From a bacterium (lineage in GTDB: Bacteria; AUK180), in NCBI GenBank assembly GCA_023144005.1, contig JAGLGN010000025.1:1-48944 (forward strand): a stretch of 48,944 nt of DNA. The letters run 5' to 3'. The notes beneath the pieces were generated by a model. It worked only from the letters and a program-made list of their open reading frames with translations, did not search any database and was not told the DNA's origin. This document shows positions 7,431-16,576 of this stretch, in pieces (the stretch's first letter is position 1; every line of letters starts with the position of its first letter). A program made the position numbers and the translations under genes.

Positions 7431-7520
7431 GCGTAGCATGTTCCACTGGGATACTGGGCAACTGGGCTACTTACTACTGTTCCACTGGGTCCCTGGGTCA
7501 ACTGGGCGACTACGAAGCGT
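7431..7520 (+). repeat. Dispersed repeat module, left flank of the island
   Basis: It contains CTGCGTAGCA, two copies of GTTCCACTGGG and CGAAGCGTCATTG. Related modules lie at 24752-24800 (opposite orientation) and 35222-35273. It is non-coding; the ORF through it is a repeat artefact. Confidence 0.7.
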
Positions 7521-7642
7521 CATTGTCAATGCGATTTCCATAAAATACAATCAAATGATCTCAAATATATTTTACTCTCTTGGTATTGGGAAGTATTCCG
7601 GGTTCATTACTGGCCTGCTTATTCACTAGAAAATCCGGTGGC

Positions 7643-9703
7643 TCAGTTCTTTTCTGACAGGCTAAGTACTTCAAATAGTTGGTATATTTCGCTTTTCTGT
7701 TCCTTTGATAACTCGCTTTCTTGAAGCCATTTTTTAAGTTCCTTGAGAGACCAATCAATTATAGGATTACCTTTCATTACTTTTTCGAATTTATTTATGC
7801 TAACAGATTTTTCCCTTTTAGAAACGATACTACAGATAAGATCGAGTAGGCAGTATATAGGCTCGTACTTAGTGTTTTCAATCCTTGTGGAAATGGTCTC
7901 TAATTTTTCTTCACATTTTCTGTATTCGCTAGATACTAAAAAAAGCTCTGCGAGAGCAATAATTGCATCGATATTATCTTTCTCCATATCAAGAATTGTT
8001 TCAAAGTCACTTATTGCAGCTTGATAATCACCGATTCTAATGTAATGGTTAACTCTCCCAAAGTAGGGGGCATTATTAGTTGGGTCTATTTCAATCGCTT
8101 TGTTAAAATCATCGAGGGCTTTTTCATATTCTTCAAGCTCGATCAACGCAAATGCCCTGTTGACAAGAGCTTCATAACCTCTTTTGTCAATCTCTAATGC
8201 ATGGGTAAAATCATTAATTGCGTTCTTAAATTCCTTTATCCGCGAATAATTTATCCCCCTACTGGCATACGCTTTATAATTCTTGGGTTCCAAATTTATT
8301 ACATGATTCAGATCATTTATGGCCTTTTCATATTTTTCTTGATTTAGATAGAGATTTGCTCTATTATAATACACATGTGCAGATTGAGTATTCAATTCTA
8401 GTGATTTGTTGTAATCAGCAAGAGCAAGATCTTCCTTTTCCAACTTCATATAAGAATTTCCTCTATTAAAATATGCCAGCCCGTTATTTGGCTTTAGCCG
8501 AATTGCCGTCGAATGATCTTTAATCGATTGTTTGAAATTGTTGATCATGTGGTAAGCGCTCCCTCTTCCAGTATAAGGTTCAAATGCATGTGGATTGCAT
8601 TTGATCGCAGATGTGAAACCTTGAATTGCCTTCTTATATTGCTTAAGGTGATGGAGACACAAAGCTCGAAAATATATCGCGTGATAACTATCCGATGCCA
8701 TTTCAAGTGCTTTCGTGAAATCGTCAATTGCTTCGGAATAGCGTTTGATGTTAGAATATGCAACACCTCTGCCGATAAAAGCACTAGAGCTTTCCATTCC
8801 GGTTGATATTGATTTGGAAAAATCATTTATTGCTATACCATAATTACCTTTTCCAACTTCGCGGTTACCTTTTTCTATTAACCGAATCCCTTCTATTACT
8901 GTGTTTTGGGTTTGCAATAGTAAAGAAATCAATGGTTCATTATCATTTAATTTCTTTGATGTCTCCATATTATCATCAAGCTGCTTTAGAACGTCTTTCT
9001 TCTCCTGTAATATTCGACTCTCTTCTGGATCATTCGAAACAGAAAATACCCTTTTCTCTAGTTCATCAATTCTTTTTTCCAAATTGTCCTTTTCAATTAG
9101 TGCTTCTTCTTGAGGATTCATCCGAATTGCCACAATTCGCTCATTTGCCTGTTTCAAAGATTCCTGTAATTCGCCTACTTCTCTTTCACTTTGACCAAGT
9201 TTCATTTTTAAATCGATAACTTCCTCGGTTTCAATTAATTTAGTTTCAGCATTAACTTGATCTACATCTTTCAATTCATTGATGGCGATGATTAGCTTTT
9301 TTCTAAGTTCAGGTAATTTAGTACTAGAGTATATTATGTGACCCATATCACGAATATCAAAAGGTGCTTCCTCGATTTTTTGCGTAATTATTATTATTTT
9401 CTTTTTCGAAATGCCATGAGCAAACCCAAGCTCGTAAAAGACATTAGGATTTTTACCTGTGGTGTCTACAATTAGATAGTTTGCTTTTTGAATATTTTGG
9501 CAAATCTGTTGGCACCAAATAGAAAATGTTGAATATTTTGCATCTGCTCTTTCACAAAGATAATCATTGTCAACTTCCCTAATGGATTGTTGTACAATAT
9601 CATAAACTGAATCGAATTCAGCGAAAGGCATTAATACGAAAATATAATTTGGATCAACTACAATTTTGTGGTGACACTCCCCCCCCGTTTTATGACAGAA
9701 CAT
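7643..9703 (-). CDS. Deoxyribosyltransferase/TIR-like domain protein with coiled coil and TPR array
   Basis: A 686-residue, three-part protein. Residues about 20-145 form a Rossmann-like domain with YIFVLMPFAEFDSVYD, CERADA, NYLIVDTTGKNPNVFYELGF and KKKIIIITQ, the pattern of nucleoside 2-deoxyribosyltransferase-like/TIR-like domains. The Glu of FYELG is at the expected catalytic position. Residues about 160-250 are a charged coiled coil, and about 265-640 are some nine TPR repeats. The first 12 residues hold Cys/His pairs (CH and CHH) that may bind metal. N-glycosidase domains fused to TPR sensors are common in phage-defence and abortive-infection proteins, so NAD or nucleotide hydrolysis on sensing is a reasonable inference, not shown. 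CAGGAG precedes the ATG. It lies alone in AT-rich DNA. Confidence 0.8.
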   Translation of the reverse strand: MFCHKTGGECHHKIVVDPNYIFVLMPFAEFDSVYDIVQQSIREVDNDYLCERADAKYSTFSIWCQQICQNIQKANYLIVDTTGKNPNVFYELGFAHGISKKKIIIITQKIEEAPFDIRDMGHIIYSSTKLPELRKKLIIAINELKDVDQVNAETKLIETEEVIDLKMKLGQSEREVGELQESLKQANERIVAIRMNPQEEALIEKDNLEKRIDELEKRVFSVSNDPEESRILQEKKDVLKQLDDNMETSKKLNDNEPLISLLLQTQNTVIEGIRLIEKGNREVGKGNYGIAINDFSKSISTGMESSSAFIGRGVAYSNIKRYSEAIDDFTKALEMASDSYHAIYFRALCLHHLKQYKKAIQGFTSAIKCNPHAFEPYTGRGSAYHMINNFKQSIKDHSTAIRLKPNNGLAYFNRGNSYMKLEKEDLALADYNKSLELNTQSAHVYYNRANLYLNQEKYEKAINDLNHVINLEPKNYKAYASRGINYSRIKEFKNAINDFTHALEIDKRGYEALVNRAFALIELEEYEKALDDFNKAIEIDPTNNAPYFGRVNHYIRIGDYQAAISDFETILDMEKDNIDAIIALAELFLVSSEYRKCEEKLETISTRIENTKYEPIYCLLDLICSIVSKREKSVSINKFEKVMKGNPIIDWSLKELKKWLQESELSKEQKSEIYQLFEVLSLSEKN

Positions 9704-9894
9704 ATTTGTCTCCTGTTCGAATTTTACTAATTATTTCAGAAGCTATCAAATATTCTCTCATTACAAATAAATCGTATCACATTTCTCGTGGTTTTTCAAA
9801 TAATCGTAACCACAGAAAAGGAATCTCGCACCCTATTAGTAGTGTTGGAAGCTTCATCATCCTACGGAAGTATATATTGATGGGCAATATTAAT

Positions 9895-10629
9895 TTAATC
9901 ATTGTTCGTAGAGTCAAATTTTTGGGTGAATTCAGAATATTTGGAGTCTCCTATGGCTGATCTGATTTGATCAAGGACATCTACATCTTGAATGAGATTG
10001 GAGTAAGAAAATACAACATCCAAATATACAAACCAAATACGAAATAGTAGCCATTGCCACATTTGATAATCTAAAAGAAATATTAAGCCATTACTAGCCT
10101 TCAAAAAGCTTTGATCGGTGGTGATGTTAGTAGTAGGAATACCATTGGAATTTTGTGATGATTGCATCAATAAATGAACTTTTGTAAACCCTAAATCAAG
10201 GTGTTTCAAATTAATTAATATTCTCTTATGTAAATAATTCCAACATTCCCCATCACGCAAAATGCCCTTTAAAATTGGAGTTGATACGGGAATTCTAACA
10301 GGAGGTGGAGTGCTGGTAAATTTAAAATATTTAAAGAAATAACCATGATCATGAGGATTACTGACCTGGTCTGTAGGATTTAAATAATTTAAGTTGTTTA
10401 TTCTATCTTCATTGAAACTGTAAAATGTAGATGACATTAGCTCAATGAAGTCATTCTTAGAGACGTATTTTACCCAAGCTCCTTCAAGTAGTCTCAAGTT
10501 TAAATCTAATTCGTATAATAGAGAATTCACTATTCTCTTTTTTTGCCTTACAATTTTCTTTCGGTCAATTGTTACAATTAAGATTATCGTACAACAGCCA
10601 ATAATAATAGGCAATAATTCAAATGCCAT
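9895..10629 (-). CDS. Membrane-anchored protein of unknown function
   Basis: 244 residues. The N-terminal helix LLPIIIGCCTIILIVTI is a probable single membrane anchor, followed by a basic stretch (DRKKIVRQKKR), so most of the chain should be cytoplasmic. A Trp/Phe-rich hydrophobic stretch (LDYQMWQWLLFRIWFVYLD) near residue 190 may be buried or membrane-associated. No family is recognised. GGGGAG lies 8 nt before the ATG. It sits between the TIR-like gene and the radical SAM cassette on the same strand but is separated from both by gaps of about 190 and 450 nt, so it is probably its own transcript. Confidence 0.65.
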   Translation of the reverse strand: MAFELLPIIIGCCTIILIVTIDRKKIVRQKKRIVNSLLYELDLNLRLLEGAWVKYVSKNDFIELMSSTFYSFNEDRINNLNYLNPTDQVSNPHDHGYFFKYFKFTSTPPPVRIPVSTPILKGILRDGECWNYLHKRILINLKHLDLGFTKVHLLMQSSQNSNGIPTTNITTDQSFLKASNGLIFLLDYQMWQWLLFRIWFVYLDVVFSYSNLIQDVDVLDQIRSAIGDSKYSEFTQKFDSTNND

Positions 10630-11085
10630 AATAATCTCCCCTTTGTCGTTACTCTGAAATTTCTAGGTTCTCAGTTAAATATATCAAGATCGCTTATATT
10701 TAATTTCTTCGATAATATTTTACTTGATTTAGTATGAATTTTCAAATATCGTCTTTATAAAGAAAGGAGTAATCCACCCTCGCTTTACTGAGATGCAGGA
10801 GCACAGCCCTCAAATACCCATTTTCCGCATGGATACAGTGGGGATTCTAAGTCGTAACAATGGTAAGGTAATTGTTGTTGATCATCCCCATAACTAAAAG
10901 AGGTAATTTGTATTTTATGATAGTAGGTCTAAATAACCATATCCAAAATAAATTCTCCTTCAAACTCGTGCATGGTTTGCCACCTTTTTGATTTTTCTTC
11001 TAACTAACGTATAGAGTCACAACATTTTGAATTTTTTAGAATGTGACCTAGTAATAGATATAAAAGAGAACCCTCGTTCCCCGGT
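10630..11085. other. Gene-free AT-rich spacer
   Basis: No convincing gene. The only minus-strand short frame (about 14 codons from 10973) lacks a ribosome site. It contains a 12-nt match to the 16S rRNA 3' region that I regard as chance. Confidence 0.5.
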
Positions 11086-12132
11086 TTATGTGTTTTCTAA
11101 AAGATATTTTAACTTTGTTGAATCAATCTTATACAAGGATTTCACAATCCAATAAGGATTATTAGTAGAATTAATAACACTAGAAAATTCTAGATCCTTT
11201 CTAAGTTTCAATAATATCTCAGAAAAAGGAATGGTTAATAATTTAATGATATAGCTTTCAGATTTGATAAAATTATTCATTAACCTTGAATCGATTGTTT
11301 CTTTGTATACATTACCAATTATGCTTGTTTCAATTCCATAGAAATATACGTCACCATTAGGCCTTATTGTAATGTCAAATCCTGGTCTGCCCCTCCCCTC
11401 TAAACCCCCCAAAGTAAAGTTCTTACACATACGTTTTTCTAATATTTTAATATATTCTTCAATTGAGTATAAATCACGAAGACCTATTTTATCTGGGTTA
11501 ACAATATTTTGAAAATCAATTGGATATTGTAACCTATTCAATTTTACGAAGCCTTTTAAGTTGTCTAAACTAATGCCGCCATATTGAATGCTATTCTTTA
11601 TGCATAGTTTATAGAAATAATTGTTGCAGAACTGAATATCAGAAGTAATTGATCTAAAACCAATCTCAATATTCTCGTTCGGTATCGAGTTTACTAAATC
11701 TAGAAGTTTAGGGATGTTATACTTCTGCAAAGAAGATTCATGAAATCTGTCGATACTTACTCTGATTCTGAACTTTTTGTTATTAGAATGGCGCACTAGT
11801 TCAGTTACAAGATTTGATAATAAAAGAAAATTATAATTTAATCCGGTTGTAAAATCATAGAGGCAATCATTTCCTGCTTGAAAAATATCAACTACTGCTT
11901 TTGAATTATATATAGGTTCACCTTCGCCGCTAATCCCGACTCTATTTGCCTTGCTTAGCAGATATCGAATATTGCCCAATACCGTGTTGTTGATATTGAT
12001 ATTTGTATTATTGCGTTTATCTGAGTACATACAAAATTTACAATTGTTATCGCAAACATCCGTTACCTGAATATAGAGGATATTACCATCATCAAGAAAT
12101 AGGCTATCATTAATTTTTTGTTGAGTAACCAG
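11086..12132 (-). CDS. Radical SAM protein, probable CTG start
   Basis: Starting at the first ATG (12030) would give 314 residues without the cluster motif. The same frame stays open upstream to a TAG at 12142 and encodes VTDVCDNNCKFCMYSDK, a complete CX3CX2C motif. CTG at 12132 is preceded at 5 nt by AGGAGG, giving 348 residues. GISGEGEP corresponds to the GGEP SAM-contacting motif. The C-terminal half has GGLEGRGRPGFDITIRPNGDVYF, similar to the segment in SPASM-type enzymes where a product or auxiliary-cluster region follows, but few cysteines. The substrate is unknown. It is last in the seven-gene cassette, 167 nt after the previous stop. Confidence 0.8.
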   Translation of the reverse strand: MVTQQKINDSLFLDDGNILYIQVTDVCDNNCKFCMYSDKRNNTNININNTVLGNIRYLLSKANRVGISGEGEPIYNSKAVVDIFQAGNDCLYDFTTGLNYNFLLLSNLVTELVRHSNNKKFRIRVSIDRFHESSLQKYNIPKLLDLVNSIPNENIEIGFRSITSDIQFCNNYFYKLCIKNSIQYGGISLDNLKGFVKLNRLQYPIDFQNIVNPDKIGLRDLYSIEEYIKILEKRMCKNFTLGGLEGRGRPGFDITIRPNGDVYFYGIETSIIGNVYKETIDSRLMNNFIKSESYIIKLLTIPFSEILLKLRKDLEFSSVINSTNNPYWIVKSLYKIDSTKLKYLLENT

Positions 12133-12298
12133 TTTCTCCTCCTATATTTTCGTAACAAATAAGCGATGTACATAACAACGTATAAGGTTTTTCAATATAC
12201 TTCTGGATTTCAATTTTTGTAATTAGCTGGAAACAGTATTTTTCCGATACTGAATTTTAGTCTAGTAAAAGCAAGATTCACGATTTTTCCTATCATAC

Positions 12299-13300
12299 TT
12301 AATCCACTAAATTGTTCTTTTTCCCTTCATTAAATGGTAAGTTTACATGGTATTTCATTGGACAATGCTTACACCAACCTGGGCCTTTAGCACGAATTCG
12401 TTGCCATTTATCAGTCCGTAGCAAGTCACTCAAATTATTTTTGAGTAAATTACCTATCGTAGGATAATGGTAATATTCAATTGCACTACATGAGTGTACA
12501 TCTCCATTAGCTAAAATTATACACATAGTTCTGTTATATTTACAAGGATAATCACCTCCTTTTCCAGATTTCAGTAATATCAGATTTTTCGCTATTTTTT
12601 TCATTTGCAATTTTCGGGATTTGGATTGTTTTTCTTTATTTGTATTATTGATAAAATTAATACATCTGGGCAATACATCTGCTATGAAATAATTAATATC
12701 TTCAATACTTGGTTCAAATCTGTTAATATATCTGTGGAGACCTTCTAAAAATGAGATAAATAATATTTCTGGCTTAAATTGAGATATATACTGTAAGAAA
12801 ACATCAAAAACACGGATATTATAATTGGTCATTATTGTTTGAAGATATAAATCTATTGAAGATTTTTTTAGTAATATCATTGTAGTTCTAAGATTAGAAT
12901 TATCATCATTAATATTCTTTATTCTATTATGAATTTTAATGTTGTGACTGTACAAAGAAATTGTTATAGAATCTAACTTATATTCACTAAGATTATTAAT
13001 ACAATTTGAAGTCAATATATATCCATTTGTATTTAAATTAACATGGTATCCTATATCCTTTCCAATTTTAACTAATTCAAGTAATTGTTTGTAAAGTAAT
13101 GGTTCACCGCCACTTATGTGTAAATATTTCGCACCAAGATATTTTGCTTCTGTTAATATTTTTTCCCACTCATTTATACTTAACATTATATTTGATTTTA
13201 ATTTGCTATGCAATTTTAACCTTGGTTTACAAAATTCACATGATGCATTACATAATAAAATAGGTTTTATTACTATATGATCCAACTTATAATATTTCAT
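12299..13300 (-). CDS. Radical SAM/SPASM-like maturase
   Basis: 333 residues. CNASCEFC (C17, C21, C24) binds the radical SAM 4Fe-4S cluster, and SGGEP is at 63-67. The C-terminal part contains YPCKYNRTMC, GDVHSC and WCKHCPMKYH, the cysteine spacing of SPASM/twitch auxiliary clusters, which are common in enzymes that modify peptides or proteins (PqqE, AlbA and sactisynthase relatives). It overlaps the kinase-like gene by 4 nt. A peptide substrate is inferred from family behaviour; no precursor peptide gene was found in the cassette. Confidence 0.88.
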   Translation of the reverse strand: MKYYKLDHIVIKPILLCNASCEFCKPRLKLHSKLKSNIMLSINEWEKILTEAKYLGAKYLHISGGEPLLYKQLLELVKIGKDIGYHVNLNTNGYILTSNCINNLSEYKLDSITISLYSHNIKIHNRIKNINDDNSNLRTTMILLKKSSIDLYLQTIMTNYNIRVFDVFLQYISQFKPEILFISFLEGLHRYINRFEPSIEDINYFIADVLPRCINFINNTNKEKQSKSRKLQMKKIAKNLILLKSGKGGDYPCKYNRTMCIILANGDVHSCSAIEYYHYPTIGNLLKNNLSDLLRTDKWQRIRAKGPGWCKHCPMKYHVNLPFNEGKKNNLVD

Positions 13301-13905
13301 AATGTTCCTAAGAAATATATATCATTAAGCAACATAAAGTACATTCTAATAATTTGAGATGTCCCAATTTCTAAGGGTAAAATATCTCGCCCATAATCAA
13401 TAAATTTTAACTTCTCATTAACAAGGATAAAATTTTTTACTGTCATATTAACAGTAATATATTTAGATTTAGTCATTTCATTAATAATCTCAATCACTTG
13501 ATTTTTATAAAGGATATTCCAATTTTCCTTAAGCATTAAATTTGATAGAGTCTTCGACTCTTCAAAGGGATATTCTATTAATAATATATTCCTATCAATT
13601 TTTTTTACATGATATTTATAGAAATATTCTGATTCCTTTATTTTACAGTTGAAATTATTTAAATAATTAAAAGTTTGATCGATATTGGGTCTATATGATG
13701 GAATTAAACTCCAATTAAGAATAAATTTTTTCACTAAATCTCCGTCTTTATAGACAAAACCTTCTTTTCCTACTCCTAATAGTAACGGATTATTTAAATA
13801 ATTTTTACATTTTTTGTCTAAAATACTAAATAAGTCTAATTCAGAAATATAATTTATCTTTTCTTTCCAATAGTTCATCATAGATTTACATAGTTTTTCT
13901 CTCAT
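13297..13905 (-). CDS. Small kinase-like protein, catalytic Asp apparently missing
   Basis: 202 residues with a compact protein-kinase/aminoglycoside-phosphotransferase-like layout. The glycine loop is LLGVGKEGFVYKDGDLVKKF, with the Lys of VKKF at the ATP-lysine position. The region corresponding to HxDxxxxN reads NMTVKNF, so Asn replaces the catalytic Asp. FIDYGRD stands for the DFG metal site. The nucleotide may still bind, but phosphotransfer is doubtful. It overlaps the glycosyltransferase by 1 nt and the SPASM protein by 4 nt, so expression is tightly coupled. A regulatory or substrate-holding role is possible. The assignment rests on motif reading alone. Confidence 0.6.
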   Translation of the reverse strand: MREKLCKSMMNYWKEKINYISELDLFSILDKKCKNYLNNPLLLGVGKEGFVYKDGDLVKKFILNWSLIPSYRPNIDQTFNYLNNFNCKIKESEYFYKYHVKKIDRNILLIEYPFEESKTLSNLMLKENWNILYKNQVIEIINEMTKSKYITVNMTVKNFILVNEKLKFIDYGRDILPLEIGTSQIIRMYFMLLNDIYFLGTL

Positions 13906-15041
13906 TATTCCTCAAAAAATGTCTTCAAAAAATAATTTAGTATTTGATTTTTTGAAATTCTAATCTTTATTTTACATCTCAACTTTCTAATTTCTTGTAG
14001 GTTTTTAAATATAGAAAGAATATTCTTTGAAAGTACTTCAATATTGTATATTTCTGAAAATATATTAAATTGACTAGTTGTGAGGGCGGCAACTTCTCTA
14101 ATACCTGAAATATCATAGCCTACAATAGGTAGTCCACATAAAACTGCTTCAATAGCAGAATTACATAATCCTTCTCTTACAGAAGTAGTAATATAGAAAT
14201 CAGAGGAATTATAAATTTTGTACATATCACTTTCATTTAAAAAACCAAGAAATATTACATTATGTATTTTCTTATCTTGAATTAGTTTCCTTATTTCATT
14301 TTGGTATATTTGATCTTCATACACATCACTATTACCAACTAATATTAATAAACTATCAATATTGGCAATTTTCCATGCCAATAACAGATCATGCAAATTT
14401 TTAATTTCAGTAATCCTACCACTCCAAATAGCAATTGATTTATCAATTGGCAAATTAAAATATTTCCTAAAACTATTCCTCTCTTTTATAGGATAACACC
14501 TATACTTACTATCATCATAAATATTATATATTACATCGACACGTGATTCAATTTTATCATCCAATACTATCTTGGATTTCATAAATTCTGTTGGTACAAT
14601 TATTTTGTCACAGGTTGTAATTTGCTTTATTCTCTCATCATTGTTTATTACATCCTCAAAATCACCAGTTGTAGCAATCCGTAAATAAACTTTGTAATTC
14701 AATAGTTTCGCATATTTTATGCAGCTAAGTTGAGCATTGATTAAATTCTCATACTCTAATCCAATAAAAAATATATGCTTATAATTTTTCCGTTTCTCTT
14801 TTATGCAGGGAAGTAAATTATTCCAAAACCGTTCTCGAGTCCCAGGTAGATATTCTATCTTAGCATTAACACTTCTTAGTAATTCTCGGTGTACCTTTCT
14901 ACCTAATTCAGGTTCAGGGGAAATGATTCTAACACGGATCCCTTCTTTTAAAAATGAATTAGACAATCTGTTTGTAAAATGTTGTAATCCTCCATATGTA
15001 GGATAGAAATATTGGGGAACAAAAATAATTCTATTTTTCAT
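13905..15041 (-). CDS. Family 4 glycosyltransferase
   Basis: 378 residues with the GT-B fold of retaining GT4 enzymes. The acceptor-domain opening is VPQYFYPTYGGLQHFTNRLS; the donor domain starts near IWSGRITEIKNLHDLLLAW; the nucleotide-sugar signature is REGLCNSAIEAVLCGLPIVG (EX7E type). It transfers a sugar from an activated donor to an unknown acceptor in the cytoplasm. No sugar-biosynthesis genes are nearby, so the donor is presumably a common UDP- or GDP-sugar. It overlaps the cyclase-like gene by 4 nt. Confidence 0.9.
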   Translation of the reverse strand: MKNRIIFVPQYFYPTYGGLQHFTNRLSNSFLKEGIRVRIISPEPELGRKVHRELLRSVNAKIEYLPGTRERFWNNLLPCIKEKRKNYKHIFFIGLEYENLINAQLSCIKYAKLLNYKVYLRIATTGDFEDVINNDERIKQITTCDKIIVPTEFMKSKIVLDDKIESRVDVIYNIYDDSKYRCYPIKERNSFRKYFNLPIDKSIAIWSGRITEIKNLHDLLLAWKIANIDSLLILVGNSDVYEDQIYQNEIRKLIQDKKIHNVIFLGFLNESDMYKIYNSSDFYITTSVREGLCNSAIEAVLCGLPIVGYDISGIREVAALTTSQFNIFSEIYNIEVLSKNILSIFKNLQEIRKLRCKIKIRISKNQILNYFLKTFFEE

Positions 15042-15775
15042 TTTTTATCTAATAAGCTCCCTTTTGAATCCATATTTTCACTCCAAAATCTATAATACAT
15101 GTTAAAGGGTCTTATCCTAGGATCAAAAGTTTTTTTAAAGTTAAATTCCCCATCACCCTTACCAGCTTCTTTTTCATACCAGAAAATTGGATAGTCCCTT
15201 ATGAGTTTCTGTTCAGAAATACCTTTTAATTTTGCACTAGCCACAAAGAAAAGTTCTTTGCAATTTCCTAAACACTTTGCTAAATTGTAACAAACTATTA
15301 TTCTATTCCCTTCCACAAATTTTGCAATTCTAAATCCTGTATCAATATGTTCCCCTAGAAAATCAACAATTTTCGATTTATCGGGGCCTTTTGTATATTT
15401 ATATAATTTTATTTCATTATTTCCAGCAAGCCAAATAGCACATTTAATATCGATTTCAACATAATTTTCCTTATTTTGTTTTTTTATAAATACAATATAT
15501 TCTTCTCGGATTTTTTCAAATGAATCAGAAATTTTCTTTATTTCTTTATTGATATTATTTTTAATGTAAACTTTATTAAATTCTTTATATAAAAGAACTT
15601 CGTCACCAAGATATTTCCATATTTTATAACTATTATTTTTACATAATGAACTGAAAATCAAATTATAAAATTTGTCAAATTTATCAATCCATTTAGAGTC
15701 ATATATTTTATATTTAGTTCCATTAACAATATCAGACGATATAAATATATGTGGTACTTCTATTAATTTATACAT
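15038..15775 (-). CDS. Class III nucleotide cyclase-like protein
   Basis: 245 residues with the landmarks of a class III cyclase homology domain. HIFISSDIVNGTKY carries the first metal Asp, KYLGDEVLLYKEF the second, and DFLGEHIDTGFRIAKF is equivalent to the DxxGxxVNxAAR segment, with the transition-state Arg kept and the Asn changed to Asp. Both metal ligands are present, so activity as a homodimer is possible; the base specificity cannot be read. Cyclases of this class also make cCMP or cUMP in Pycsar defence, but no cyclic-nucleotide-binding effector is evident here. It lies inside a modification-type operon, which is unusual for a cyclase. Confidence 0.65.
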   Translation of the reverse strand: MYKLIEVPHIFISSDIVNGTKYKIYDSKWIDKFDKFYNLIFSSLCKNNSYKIWKYLGDEVLLYKEFNKVYIKNNINKEIKKISDSFEKIREEYIVFIKKQNKENYVEIDIKCAIWLAGNNEIKLYKYTKGPDKSKIVDFLGEHIDTGFRIAKFVEGNRIIVCYNLAKCLGNCKELFFVASAKLKGISEQKLIRDYPIFWYEKEAGKGDGEFNFKKTFDPRIRPFNMYYRFWSENMDSKGSLLDKK

Positions 15776-15784
15776 ATCGTCCTC

Positions 15785-16576
15785 CTATTTCTTTTTATAT
15801 AATCCTTTTATTTTGTCATCTTCACAAAAATTATCATGAAAGAAATTTAAATATCTTCTCGTTTTGGATTGCCGTATTGCTTCCTTCAAGTGAGTACCAC
15901 CAACTATTCTATATGATTTAGGAAATAGAGAGGATGTAAAAAAATATCCATTCTTCTTTAAGGCTTTATGTATAATTGTTAAAATTGAATAAGGGTCTCG
16001 TATATGTTCCAATACTTCTCTACATATTATCATATCAAAGTAAGAATTATTCATTTTGGGACATACGTTATTGCAAGTTAACTCTTCGATATGTGTTTTC
16101 ATTTTCCTTGTCTCAAACCTGAATTTAGTGAATTCTAATAATTTATTTTTAAGATCACAAGCATAAGTTTCATAACCTAATACATTCAAGGCAATACATA
16201 TATCACCAATACCGCAACCATAGTCATAAATTCTTGTATTTTCAATAGAAATATGTTTCTGAATAAAATCTAATATCGGATACATCATTTCAATTTTGTT
16301 TAACCTTCCCAACATGTGCCTAACAGCATACAGCTCTGATGCCCATTCATAACATTTAAAAAGACCCCAGTTGAATTTTGTTAGTTCTGATGGAAAAAAT
16401 GAATGAAGAACCTTTTTGAATTCATCAGAATTGAAAGGTACAATTGTTCCTAATTCCTCTAAGTATTCCTTTGTAATTCCCCAAAATTGCGTAAATTCAT
16501 TCCGTCTATCTTCATAAAAACTTGCATTCTTATCTAATTGGCTTAAGAGCTTAATTTTTTCTAACGAATAAGTCAT
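15785..16576 (-). CDS. Class I SAM-dependent methyltransferase
   Basis: 263 residues. Motif I is IYDYGCGIGDICIALNVLG, followed by YACDLKN (acidic residue for the SAM ribose) and NSYFDMIICREVLEHIRDPY (motif of UbiE/COQ5-type small-molecule methyltransferases). An N-terminal helical region of about 90 residues probably covers the substrate. The substrate is unknown; the setting suggests it methylates the product of the cassette. It overlaps the MiaB-like gene by 4 nt and is separated by 9 nt from the cyclase-like gene. Confidence 0.88.
   Translation of the reverse strand: MTYSLEKIKLLSQLDKNASFYEDRRNEFTQFWGITKEYLEELGTIVPFNSDEFKKVLHSFFPSELTKFNWGLFKCYEWASELYAVRHMLGRLNKIEMMYPILDFIQKHISIENTRIYDYGCGIGDICIALNVLGYETYACDLKNKLLEFTKFRFETRKMKTHIEELTCNNVCPKMNNSYFDMIICREVLEHIRDPYSILTIIHKALKKNGYFFTSSLFPKSYRIVGGTHLKEAIRQSKTRRYLNFFHDNFCEDDKIKGLYKKK

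Noticed and set aside
10849-10860. AAGTCGTAACAA, identical to part of the 16S rRNA 3' region, followed by GGTA
   Set aside because: The match does not extend on either side in the expected spacing, so it is most likely chance.
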